A stretch of DNA of 8,929 nucleotides, from assembly GCA_031273445.1 (NCBI GenBank), contig JAISRV010000366.1:1-8929 (forward strand), in the 5' to 3' direction. The stretch is from Candidatus Adiutrix sp. (GTDB taxonomy: Bacteria; Desulfobacterota; Desulfarculia; Adiutricales; Adiutricaceae). Below the pieces are notes generated by a model. The model worked only from the letters and a program-made list of their open reading frames with translations, ran no database searches and was not told the origin of the DNA. Below are positions 1-5,812 of this stretch, piece after piece. A program made the translations under genes and the position numbers. The stretch's first letter is position 1, and every line of letters begins with the position of its first letter.

Positions 1-210
1 GATCACCTGTTGGGCCATGGCCGCCCAGCACCAGTATATGTTTTCCTGCCGGATGTTCGGAATGTTCAAAGTCAGGGGATCGGGGTTGGTTTGAGCCAGA
101 GCCGCCGGCGCCGTCAAAAGCGACAGCCACAGAAGGGCGGCGGCCGAAACGAAGAGGCCGGCGGCCCGGCCGGGTCTGGTCAGGCCGCCTTTGAAGGCGT
201 TCATATCCAT
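1..210 (-). CDS. Secreted papain-like cysteine protease, N-terminal part (continues beyond window)
   Basis: Read on the minus strand from ATG at 210, 70 codons stay open to the window edge. Residues 1-39 form an export signal: basic N-region (K7, R12, R15), hydrophobic core around residues 18-33 (LFVSAAALLWLSLL) and a likely signal peptidase I site at APAALA|Q. Residues 55-70 read QENIYWCWAAMAQQVI. This is the papain-fold active-site signature: oxyanion-hole Gln55, five residues, then catalytic Cys61 followed by Trp62 (papain Q19/C25/W26). The WCWAA version is typical of the AvrRpt2-like/C70 or C39-like bacterial papain family. The His and Asn/Asp of the triad would lie outside the window. 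A second in-frame ATG at 204 has better spacing from the GAGGA ribosome site near 215-219, so the start could be two codons later. It is divergent from proC. Substrate unknown; a periplasmic or extracellular peptidase role is inferred. Confidence 0.72.
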   Translation of the reverse strand, partial: MDMNAFKGGLTRPGRAAGLFVSAAALLWLSLLTAPAALAQTNPDPLTLNIPNIRQENIYWCWAAMAQQVI

Positions 211-279
211 ATTTCCTCACGTCGTCTCAACTAAATTCAATCCGCCGTTCATCTCCAGATGATATGTTCGGCCATCATA

Positions 280-319
280 ACTTCAGGGCCAAGCTGAAGT
301 CAAGCGCCGCCGGCGGCGC
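280..319. repeat. Two adjacent inverted repeats in the proC leader
   Basis: The 128-bp gap between the divergent protease and proC holds two small inverted repeats. The first has 7-bp arms (ACTTCAG at 280-286, CTGAAGT at 294-300) and a 7-nt loop. The second is a 16-bp perfect GC-only palindrome at 304-319. Both precede the proC ribosome site. No T-run follows, so they are not clear terminators; an mRNA-leader structure or regulator site is possible. No convincing promoter was seen in this gap on either strand. Confidence 0.4.
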
Positions 320-338
320 CCAATCGAGGGGGAGAGGC

Positions 339-1160
339 ATGTCGAAAGTCGGATTTTTGGGTTACGGGAATATGGCCCGGGCGATTTCGGAGGGGCTGGA
401 CCGGGCCAAGGTCGTCCCCTTTGCCGAACAGGCCGCCTCAGGGCGCGACCGCGAGCGGCTGGCCCGCCTGACGGCAAAGAACAAAATCTACGCGGCCGCC
501 GACAATATCGACCTCCTGCGGGCGGCCGACGTAATTATTCTGGGCGTAAAACCCGCTCAGACCATTCCGCTGTTAAGGGAGCTGGCCGGGCATATCCGTT
601 CCCATCTTTTCATCTCCATGGCCGCCGGCCTGAGCCTCAACGAGCTCGTCGCCGCCCTGCCCTCTTCGGCCGCGGCGGTGCGCACCATGCCCAATATCGC
701 CGCCTTAAGCGGGCGGGGGGTCACGGTCATGTGCGCCCCGCCGGGGGCGCCGGCTGAACGCCTTAGCCTGACCCGCCGCCTTTTTCAAGCCGTGGGGCTG
801 ACCCTGGAGCTTGAGGAAAAGCTCTTCGACGCGGCCACAGCCGTAAGCGGCAGCGGGCCGGCCTATTTTTTGACGATCATGGAGGCCCTGACCGCCGGGG
901 GGGTGCGCCTGGGCCTGCCGCGTGAAACGGCCAGAGCCATGGTTATGCATACCGCCCTAGGCGCCGCGCACATGGCCCTGGACAACCCTGGACAAACCTT
1001 CGCCGCCCTGCGCGACCTGGCCGTCTCTCCGGGCGGCACGACCGCCGAGGGCCTTTACGTCATGGAACGCGGCGCCGTCGGCGGCACGCTTTTGGCGGCC
1101 GTGGAAGCCGCGGCCGCCAAAAGCGCGGCCCTGGGCATAAGAGGAAAAAATGAAAATTAA
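339..1160 (+). CDS. proC: Pyrroline-5-carboxylate reductase
   Basis: Last step of proline biosynthesis: NAD(P)H-dependent reduction of 1-pyrroline-5-carboxylate to L-proline in the cytosol. The 273-aa product is normal family length. The N-terminal Rossmann fold starts at once with VGFLGYGNMARAI (residues 4-16, dinucleotide-binding glycines). VIILGVKPAQ (65-74) matches the family's conserved V-K-P turn, and MPNIAALSGRGV (117-128) corresponds to MPNTPA. The C-terminal helical dimer domain carries AVSGSGPAYFLTIMEAL (168-184) and SPGGTTAEGL (230-239), the substrate/cofactor signature. The start at 339 is chosen because a strong purine-rich ribosome site (GAGGGGGAGAGG, 326-337) precedes it and the protein then begins directly with the first beta strand. 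An upstream in-frame ATG at 264 would add 25 low-complexity residues and run through the leader palindromes. The 3' end overlaps the next gene by 11 nt. Confidence 0.95.
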   Translation: MSKVGFLGYGNMARAISEGLDRAKVVPFAEQAASGRDRERLARLTAKNKIYAAADNIDLLRAADVIILGVKPAQTIPLLRELAGHIRSHLFISMAAGLSLNELVAALPSSAAAVRTMPNIAALSGRGVTVMCAPPGAPAERLSLTRRLFQAVGLTLELEEKLFDAATAVSGSGPAYFLTIMEALTAGGVRLGLPRETARAMVMHTALGAAHMALDNPGQTFAALRDLAVSPGGTTAEGLYVMERGAVGGTLLAAVEAAAAKSAALGIRGKNEN

Positions 1161-2769
1161 AGCCCTGGGCGCGGTAGGCACGGTCACCGGTTCCTGCTTT
1201 CGCCTTGAATTGGACGACGGCCGGCAGATTTTACTGGACTGCGGCCTTTTTCAGGGCGGCCGGCAGACCGAACTGCGCAACGCCGACACCCGCGTCTACA
1301 ACCCCGGGGGCCTGGCCGCCATGGTCATCACCCATGCCCACATGGACCATTCCGGCCTGGTTCCCCGACTGGTCAAAGAAGGCTTCAGCGGCCCGGTTTT
1401 CGCCACCGAGGCCACTTGCGACCTGCTAAAGGCGCTGTGGCTGGACGCGGCCAACATTCAGCAACAGGAAGCCGTCTGGAAGAGCCGCAAAAACCGCCGG
1501 CAGGGCAAACGCGAGGTGGAGCCGCTGTACGACGAAGACGACGCCCGCCTGGCCATGACCAAGCTTACCCCCCTGTCTATGGAAGACAAACACGAGATAC
1601 TGCCGGGCCTGACCCTGGTCTACCGCCCGGCCGGCCATATTCTGGGCGCGGCCAGCGCCCATTTCACTGTTTCTGAAAACGGGCGCTCCCTCACCGTGGC
1701 CTTTTCCGGCGACATCGGCCGCACCGGTCAATTGCTGCTGCCTGATCCGGCCATTCCACCCGCCGCCGACGTCATTTTCATGGAGACCACCTACGGCAAC
1801 CGCCTTCATAAGGAGATGGGGCCGTCTGTGGACGAATTTCTGGCGGTCGTCAATCAGGCTTATAGAGAAAACGGCAAAGTGCTGATACCGGCCTTCGCCG
1901 TGGAGCGAACCCAGGAAATAATGCTGCTTTTGGCCAGGGCCTGGCGCGAGGGAACCATACCGAAGGATATCCCCATAATTCTCGACTCCCCCCTGGCCCT
2001 GGCCGCCACGCGGATATACGCCCGCCACACCGGGCTTTTCGATGAAGAAACCCGGAATTTTCTGGAACAGGGCGCGTCGCCGGCGTCCATGCCCAACCTG
2101 CGCATCACGCGCGACGCCCAGGAAAGCCAGCGGCTCAACGACATCAAAGGTTCGGCCGTCATCATCGCCGGCAGCGGCATGGCCAACGCCGGCCGCATTC
2201 TGCATCACCTGAAGCATAACCTCTGGCGGCCCAACTGCCACGTGATTTTTGTCGGCTTCCAGGCCCAGGGAACCACCGGACGCCGTCTGGTGGAGGGGGC
2301 CAAAGCGGTCAAAATTTTTCGTGAAGCCGTCAACGTCGAGGCCCGGATACACACCATCGGCGGCTTTTCCGGCCACGCGGATCAAAACGAACTTATCGCC
2401 TGGCTGTCGCGTCAGGCGCGCCCGGGCCTGACGGTCAACCTGGTCCACGGCGAGCCGTCGTCGACCAGGGCTTTCTATGAGTTGGCCAAGACCAGGTTCC
2501 CGGAAGTCTTTTTCAATATCCCAACCTGGCTGCGCTACGCCGAACTCGCGGCGGAAAGGCCGGCCCTAGCCGGAGAGGCCCTGGACGAAGCGGGCGCCTG
2601 GCCTGAAGGCGAAGGCCAGACCCGCTCCATCCGGCCCAGCCTTATGGCCCGCCTGGAGCGCTTAAAAGACCAGGCCGCGGGTCTGGGGGAAATGCCGCCG
2701 GAACAACTGGCGCTCCTGGAAGACTACCTGGCCCAGGCGGAAAGCCTTATGCTGGCCAACGCCGGCTGA
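1150..2769 (+). CDS. MBL-fold / beta-CASP metallo-ribonuclease
   Basis: A 539-aa protein of the RNA-specific metallo-beta-lactamase group (YSH1/CPSF-like, COG1236), expected to cleave RNA with two catalytic zinc ions in the cytoplasm. Motifs in order: THAHMDHSG at 61-69 (zinc ligands H62, H64, D66, H67); AGHILGAAS at 161-169 (H163); FSGDIG at 185-190 (bridging D188); ETTYGNRLH at 212-220. The beta-CASP cap follows, with IPAFAVERTQE (246-256), LDSPLA (279-284) and GSGMANAGRILHHL (341-354), then GGFSGHADQNEL (404-415; H409) and LVHGE (431-435; H433). All expected metal ligands are present, so it should be active. The last ~75 residues are a charged extension beyond the core. The ATG lies inside the 3' end of proC (11-nt overlap), with GAGGAAAA just upstream as ribosome site, so translational coupling is likely. 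Precise RNA substrate unknown; 5'-3' exonuclease and/or endonuclease activity is inferred from the family. Confidence 0.94.
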   Translation: MKIKALGAVGTVTGSCFRLELDDGRQILLDCGLFQGGRQTELRNADTRVYNPGGLAAMVITHAHMDHSGLVPRLVKEGFSGPVFATEATCDLLKALWLDAANIQQQEAVWKSRKNRRQGKREVEPLYDEDDARLAMTKLTPLSMEDKHEILPGLTLVYRPAGHILGAASAHFTVSENGRSLTVAFSGDIGRTGQLLLPDPAIPPAADVIFMETTYGNRLHKEMGPSVDEFLAVVNQAYRENGKVLIPAFAVERTQEIMLLLARAWREGTIPKDIPIILDSPLALAATRIYARHTGLFDEETRNFLEQGASPASMPNLRITRDAQESQRLNDIKGSAVIIAGSGMANAGRILHHLKHNLWRPNCHVIFVGFQAQGTTGRRLVEGAKAVKIFREAVNVEARIHTIGGFSGHADQNELIAWLSRQARPGLTVNLVHGEPSSTRAFYELAKTRFPEVFFNIPTWLRYAELAAERPALAGEALDEAGAWPEGEGQTRSIRPSLMARLERLKDQAAGLGEMPPEQLALLEDYLAQAESLMLANAG

Positions 2770-2793
2770 AACGGCCGCTCAATTGCCCGGCGA

Positions 2794-2831
2794 GCTATAA
2801 CTCGCTGATCAGTTGATCGGCGAGTTATAGC
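2794..2831. terminator. Long hairpin between convergent genes
   Basis: Two 18-nt arms (2794-2811 and 2814-2831) are complementary except for one T/C difference, which is a G-U pair in one RNA orientation, separated by 2 nt. The hairpin lies in the convergent intergenic space between the nuclease stop (2769) and the lipoprotein stop (2896), where a bidirectional terminator is expected. It is AT-rich in parts and lacks a downstream T-run, so termination is inferred from position, not from a classic signature. Its right arm runs into the first unit of the tandem repeat. Confidence 0.5.
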
Positions 2832-2937
2832 GTCTGACTAGAATATTGAAGAGTTATAGCGTTTGACTAGAACATTGAAGAGCTATAGCGTCTGACTAGA
2901 ATATTGAAGAGTTATAGCGTTTGACTAGAACATTGAA
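2822..2937. repeat. 29-bp tandem repeat, four units
   Basis: Four contiguous 29-bp units with no spacer: 2822-2850, 2851-2879, 2880-2908 and 2909-2937. Units 1 and 3 carry GCGTCTGACTAGAATATT; units 2 and 4 carry GCGTTTGACTAGAACATT. The array is thus really a 58-bp dimer duplicated once, the two dimers differing by one base (GAGTTATAG versus GAGCTATAG). Units 4 and part of 3 encode the C-terminus and stop of the minus-strand lipoprotein. Because 29 is not a multiple of 3, the reading frame changes from unit to unit. It is not a CRISPR array, because there are no spacers. Confidence 0.95.
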
Positions 2938-3912
2938 CTCCTGGTTGAAGCTTTCGGGAGAACCCTGGGCCAGGGCTTCCACCCTCTGTTGCTTCAAATG
3001 GCCGTCAATAACGCCGGCCGCCATGTCCCTGACCTGCCGCGCCGCTTCGCAATAGACCTCGACCTCGTTGAAATCAAGGCCTTCTTTTTCCGCGGCCTCT
3101 TTCGCCATAACCTCCTCCAGCGCCTTCAAGGCCGCTTCCAGCCTGTCGCAGAACGGGCTGAAGGCGGCCTTGTTCAGTTTAATCAGCGTGTCCGACGATA
3201 TTTCATTTTTAACGAAATAAATATGAATGTCGTCGGCCGCCGTCAGGACGGCCAGCATGGCCGGCAGCACCTTATACCCCTGGATGCGCATTCTGGCTAT
3301 GTCGTTCTCGCGTCTGGCCGCCTCCTGGGCCGAGAGAAATTCCAGAAAAACGGGGAAGGCCGCTTCGACCTCCTGGTAGACGGCCAAAATTCGCGTATGG
3401 ATTTGTTCGGCCTTGGCGTAGCTGTCGCCGGCATATTCCCGGCCGCGAAAGTATGCGGTCAATTCGCGCATATCGGCCCACAAATCTTTCAACGGCAAGG
3501 CCAGATTCGCGGCGGCCAGGTCCAGATGGTCCGACGGCTCAAGGACGGAAAGATTGATCGCCAGATCTATCGCCTCAATAAACGCGTTTGAGTTCAAAGT
3601 CGAATTAGTGAAGTTGATGCGGTCATTTTCCCGGGCCGGCCGCCTGAAAGCCGCCTCGTTGCCGAAGACTTTAAAGTAAATCTCGATTGAGGGGTAAAAC
3701 CTGTCGAGCATGGCGTTGTGGAGGTCGACATAGGTGTTCCATTTTTCAATGCCGACGGCCGACTGCCTCGCTTCAACGACGGCGGCCGACGGCGCCGGCG
3801 CCGGCGCGACCGCCGCGGCCTCATTTTCGGCGTCGCCCGAACAGCCGCCCAGGCCCATCGCCGCCCCGGCGATGCACATGGTCAACAGGCCGCAAACAAG
3901 CCTCTGCGCCAT
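2896..3912 (-). CDS. DUF3829-type (YiiG-like) outer-membrane or periplasmic lipoprotein
   Basis: A 338-aa product with a lipoprotein signal: short N-region, hydrophobic residues 5-20 and lipobox L21-G22-G23-C24. Cys24 should be lipidated and become the mature N-terminus. Residues ~26-47 are an Ala/Pro-rich linker. The rest is strongly alpha-helical with features of the uncharacterised DUF3829 family: K/W-NxYxDLHN near residues 57-67, YF and FY pairs, a D-P/L-rich middle, and a C-terminal F-N-x-L-V-x-x-YN. Function is unknown in the family. The start at 3912 has a strong ribosome site (GGGAGGGG about 5 nt upstream). A sigma70-like promoter is visible at 3990-4018. Position after the lipidated Cys in the Gram-negative envelope is inferred; residue 25 is Ser, which does not suggest inner-membrane retention. 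Oddity: the last ~13 codons (FNVLVKRYNSSIF) and the TAG stop come from the 29-bp tandem repeat. Family assignment is from remembered motifs and is less certain than the gene and lipobox. Confidence 0.8.
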   Translation of the reverse strand: MAQRLVCGLLTMCIAGAAMGLGGCSGDAENEAAAVAPAPAPSAAVVEARQSAVGIEKWNTYVDLHNAMLDRFYPSIEIYFKVFGNEAAFRRPARENDRINFTNSTLNSNAFIEAIDLAINLSVLEPSDHLDLAAANLALPLKDLWADMRELTAYFRGREYAGDSYAKAEQIHTRILAVYQEVEAAFPVFLEFLSAQEAARRENDIARMRIQGYKVLPAMLAVLTAADDIHIYFVKNEISSDTLIKLNKAAFSPFCDRLEAALKALEEVMAKEAAEKEGLDFNEVEVYCEAARQVRDMAAGVIDGHLKQQRVEALAQGSPESFNQEFNVLVKRYNSSIF

Positions 3913-3989
3913 AATCCCCTCCCTTTTTAAGGCGGGCCGGCCGTTTTTTCAGCCGCCAAAGCGCCTCTTGCAGGCGGCCGCTCTCTGTC

Positions 3990-4018
3990 AGATTAAAGGC
4001 ATCGGCCCGGATTGTCAA
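3990..4018 (-). promoter_or_regulatory. Candidate sigma70 promoter for the lipoprotein gene
   Basis: Read on the minus strand, a consensus -35 TTGACA (4013-4018) is followed after exactly 17 bp by TAATCT (3990-3995) as a weak -10. TTTAAT, two bases earlier, is a closer -10 match but with a 15-bp spacer. Transcription would start near 3983, giving a leader of about 70 nt before the ATG at 3912. The perfect -35 and correct position support it; the -10 is imperfect. Confidence 0.5.
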
Positions 4019-4044
4019 CCTGACGACAAAAGGCCAAAAGGCGG

Positions 4045-4095
4045 CTTAAGCGGGCGCGACGTAAAAGCGCCGGATTTCCGGCGCTTTTACGTCGC
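4045..4095. repeat. 51-bp palindromic repeat, copy 1 (terminator-like)
   Basis: Identical over all 51 bases, and in the same orientation, to 7700-7750. It begins with a 11-nt asymmetric part (CTTAAGCGGGC). The remaining 40 nt are a perfect inverted repeat: 19-bp arms at 4056-4074 and 4077-4095. The core is A4-GCGCCGGA-TT-TCCGGCGC-T4, a stem flanked by A and T runs as in bidirectional intrinsic terminators. It sits upstream of the lipoprotein promoter, at the point where base composition drops, so it insulates the backbone from the AT-richer segment. It may be one member of a dispersed repeat family, or one of two boundary repeats of an insert. Confidence 0.9.
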
Positions 4096-4396
4096 AGAAG
4101 CGCCGTTTCGGGATTCTGAACTGGTACGATCACCCTATATCATCCGGCCCTTTGGAAGGCGCAAACAACAAAATCAAAACTCTCAAACGGCAGGCTCTTA
4201 TGGGTTTCGAGATCTGGACTTCTTTAAACTCAGAATCATGGCCATTCATGAGGCAAAGTACGCTTTAACCGGATGAACCCTTGTACAATTCAAAATTATT
4301 TTACAAATTTTATGACCGTTGATTGAGTCGAAAATCCAAATTTGAAGTTGCAGATTATTAAATTTTTTAGTAGGATTAAATCATGCTCAGCCTGTA
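4096..4396. other. Gene-free stretch upstream of the toxin-antitoxin operon
   Basis: No convincing gene, tRNA or small-RNA signature was found in these ~300 bases. The first half is of mixed composition; from about 4280 it becomes strongly AT-rich, as expected for a promoter region. A weak candidate promoter for parDE is TTGCAG (4348-4353), 17 bp, TAGGAT (4371-4376), about 30 bp before the preferred parD start. A short near-palindrome GATTAAATC (4374-4382) overlaps it and could be part of an autoregulatory operator, since ParD proteins usually repress their own operon. Both are tentative. Confidence 0.3.
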
Positions 4397-4408
4397 ATGG
4401 GGGCTACT

Positions 4409-4678
4409 ATGAAAACAACACGGCAATTTAGCATTACCCTGCCAAACGAAATGGCGGATACCATAAAAGCCAAGGTGCAATCTGGCGAGTATGCCACTGA
4501 AAGCGAGGTTATCTGCGACGGGTTACGCACCCTTTTGGCGCGGGATAGAGCCGTTGAAAGCTGGCTTCACAATCAAGTTGGGCCGGCCTATGATGCCTTA
4601 AAGGCAAACCCGTCCAGAGCCGTCGCCGCCGATCAGGTTCGAGAGCGCTTAGCTGCTGAACACGCCAAAAGACGATGA
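4409..4678 (+). CDS. parD: ParD-family antitoxin (ribbon-helix-helix)
   Basis: An 89-aa protein that should bind and neutralise the adjacent ParE and, as a dimer, bind the operon's own promoter. The N-terminal segment TRQFSITLPNEMADTIKAKVQSGEYATESEVICDGLR (split here as strand QFSITLP at residues 5-11, then two helices) is the ribbon-helix-helix DNA-binding fold. The charged C-terminal half (from about residue 46) is the toxin-wrapping tail. An ATG four codons upstream at 4397 is in frame but has no ribosome site; the ATG at 4409 is preceded by GGGGG at 5-nt spacing, so it is preferred. The stop overlaps the parE start (ATGA), the normal antitoxin-first arrangement. Confidence 0.86.
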   Translation: MKTTRQFSITLPNEMADTIKAKVQSGEYATESEVICDGLRTLLARDRAVESWLHNQVGPAYDALKANPSRAVAADQVRERLAAEHAKRR

Positions 4679-4992
4679 GCTACAGCGTCTTTTTCACCCC
4701 GGAAGCCGAAGAGCAGCTTGCGGCTCTATATCATTATATTGCCGATGCGGCTTCTCACGACATTGCGGCGCGGCACGCCGAAGCCATTATCAGTTACTGC
4801 GAAAAGCTGGATATCTCTCCTGTTAGAGGAGTGGCGCGTGACGACGTTCGGCTCGGCTTGCGCATAACTAATTACAAAAAACGCACTGTAATTGCCTTCG
4901 CTGTAGACCTGGAAGCCAAGCAGGTTTCCATCATTGGCTTGTTTTACGGCGGACAAGACTATGAAGCGATTTTGCAAAGCGATTCTGAATAG
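4675..4992 (+). CDS. parE: ParE-family toxin (RelE/ParE superfamily)
   Basis: A 105-aa protein of normal family length. Recognisable features: N-terminal FTPEAEEQLAALYHYIAD helix region, the conserved ISPVRGVARDDVRLGLR stretch (residues ~47-63), YKKRTVIAFAVD beta strands and the C-terminal VSIIGLFYGGQDYEAIL, which matches the family's V-x-I-x-x-[IV]-x-Y-G-G-x-D-x-E ending. ParE toxins typically poison DNA gyrase, while RelE relatives cut mRNA; the ParD partner favours the ParE type. It starts within the parD stop (4-nt overlap), so the pair is translationally coupled. The module appears intact and may stabilise the surrounding island by post-segregational killing. The gap to the next gene is 49 nt, leaving open read-through into the orphan operon. 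Confidence 0.9.
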   Translation: MSYSVFFTPEAEEQLAALYHYIADAASHDIAARHAEAIISYCEKLDISPVRGVARDDVRLGLRITNYKKRTVIAFAVDLEAKQVSIIGLFYGGQDYEAILQSDSE

Positions 4993-5000
4993 TCATGACT
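4991..5000. repeat. 10-bp perfect palindrome after parE
   Basis: AGTCATGACT overlaps the last bases of the parE stop and lies in the 49-nt gap before the first orphan gene. It is a perfect dyad and could be an operator half of a regulator site, but one 10-bp palindrome is weak evidence. Confidence 0.2.
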
Positions 5001-5041
5001 GAATATGTTATTGTTGCACAGCTCCTTAGGAGTAAATTATT

Positions 5042-5812
5042 ATGACGCATCGTAACCCTACCCCCGATGTTGGTGAATTTCATTTCATCTTATTTCCGAC
5101 CGATGCGGCTAATGTCAATAATGACGCGCTGAAGAAGATATTTATCTCGATGACCGGCAATGATGATTATGAACTGATTGAAAAGGGGGGCGTCACCAGG
5201 TTGAACGGCCAAGAAAAGCCGCTTCGCATGTTCGAATGCATTTGGAATAAAACCATTCCGTGCAATCAATTGGAACTTCACTGGTATGGTGAAAATTCCA
5301 TCTTTCCCGCCACCTTGGGCGCTTATGATTCTCAAACTTTCCCCGCTGAATTTATTGGCATTTTAGAGAACAAATGGCCAGGCGGACTAAATTGGTCTTT
5401 TTCTAGGGCGGCGATAGCCGGCGCTTTTATTCAGAAAGTTGAGTCTCTGGCAGAAGGCGCGGAGCGTTTAAGGGCGATGCTGCATACGGTCACCGCCATT
5501 GACGATGAGAAGATAGTTGATTTTCTATATCAGTTTAATTCACCGTTTAAATTTCAGTTGAATGACAACCTGCTGTCGATTAACAGGATAGGGCGTTGGG
5601 GTGTTCGGCATTATGGCCAAACTGACATTGGTGATGGCCTGTCTGGCGTGAGGCTCTCTATCAAGGCGGCTATGATTGTTATGGCCTATTTTGATTTAAG
5701 CACCCCGTTCGATCAAAACTTGAAATTGACAAAGAGTGAGATTATTGTTTTATATAAAGGCATGGGCGCCAAATTAGATGAAATCGCTTATAATGGAGAC
5801 GGCCTGTCATGA
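5042..5812 (+). CDS. Uncharacterised protein, first gene of three-gene unit
   Basis: A 256-aa protein not recognised. There is no signal peptide or clear membrane helix, so it is probably cytoplasmic. It mixes alpha and beta segments: an N-terminal strand-rich part (GEFHFILFPTD, residues 11-21), aromatic-rich segments (ECIWNK 65-70, LHWYGEN 79-85, GGLNWSF 114-120), a central helical part (~121-150) and a basic/aromatic patch INRIGRWGVRHYG (180-192), then a hydrophobic helix LSIKAAMIVMAYF (205-217). No nuclease, ATPase, methyltransferase or protease motif is visible. The start at 5042 has AGGAG about 9 nt upstream. It ends with a 4-nt ATGA overlap into the next gene, so the products are probably made in matched amounts and may act together. 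Being a real gene is supported by length, ribosome site and overlap; function is unknown. Confidence 0.85.
   Translation: MTHRNPTPDVGEFHFILFPTDAANVNNDALKKIFISMTGNDDYELIEKGGVTRLNGQEKPLRMFECIWNKTIPCNQLELHWYGENSIFPATLGAYDSQTFPAEFIGILENKWPGGLNWSFSRAAIAGAFIQKVESLAEGAERLRAMLHTVTAIDDEKIVDFLYQFNSPFKFQLNDNLLSINRIGRWGVRHYGQTDIGDGLSGVRLSIKAAMIVMAYFDLSTPFDQNLKLTKSEIIVLYKGMGAKLDEIAYNGDGLS

Noticed and set aside
264..338. Upstream in-frame start for proC
   Set aside because: It adds 25 residues unlike the family, lacks a ribosome site, and translates through two leader palindromes; the ATG at 339 has a strong site and correct family length.
1426..2448. 340-codon open frame on the minus strand within the nuclease gene
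   Set aside because: It lies wholly antisense to a gene with every expected catalytic motif; its product is low-complexity Gly/Arg/Gln-rich and without recognisable domains, as expected in high-GC antisense frames.
2822..2937. CRISPR array
   Set aside because: The 29-bp units are directly contiguous with no spacers, and no cas genes are present.
4045..4095. Integron attC site
   Set aside because: The palindrome is perfect and lacks the GTTRRRY core and unpaired extrahelical bases of attC; no integrase is visible.
4196..4225. tRNA-like T-arm (GGTTTCGAGATC)
   Set aside because: The flanking 5-nt arms do not pair and no acceptor, D or anticodon arm could be built around it.
3734..4276. 180-codon plus-strand open frame crossing the lipoprotein start and repeat copy 1
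   Set aside because: It overlaps the lipoprotein gene, its promoter and the palindrome, has no ribosome site, and changes character along its length.
5005..5016. 12-nt match (ATGTTATTGTTG) to 7680-7691 near the IS end, with a further TCCTTA match downstream in both
   Set aside because: Several 12-nt pairs are expected by chance in 8.9 kb, and the second part overlaps a ribosome site; too weak to claim a second IS end upstream of the first orphan gene.
5042..5812. Assignment of the first orphan protein to TIGR04255 or a similar small uncharacterised family
   Set aside because: Length and general layout are compatible but I could not match the conserved positions with confidence.
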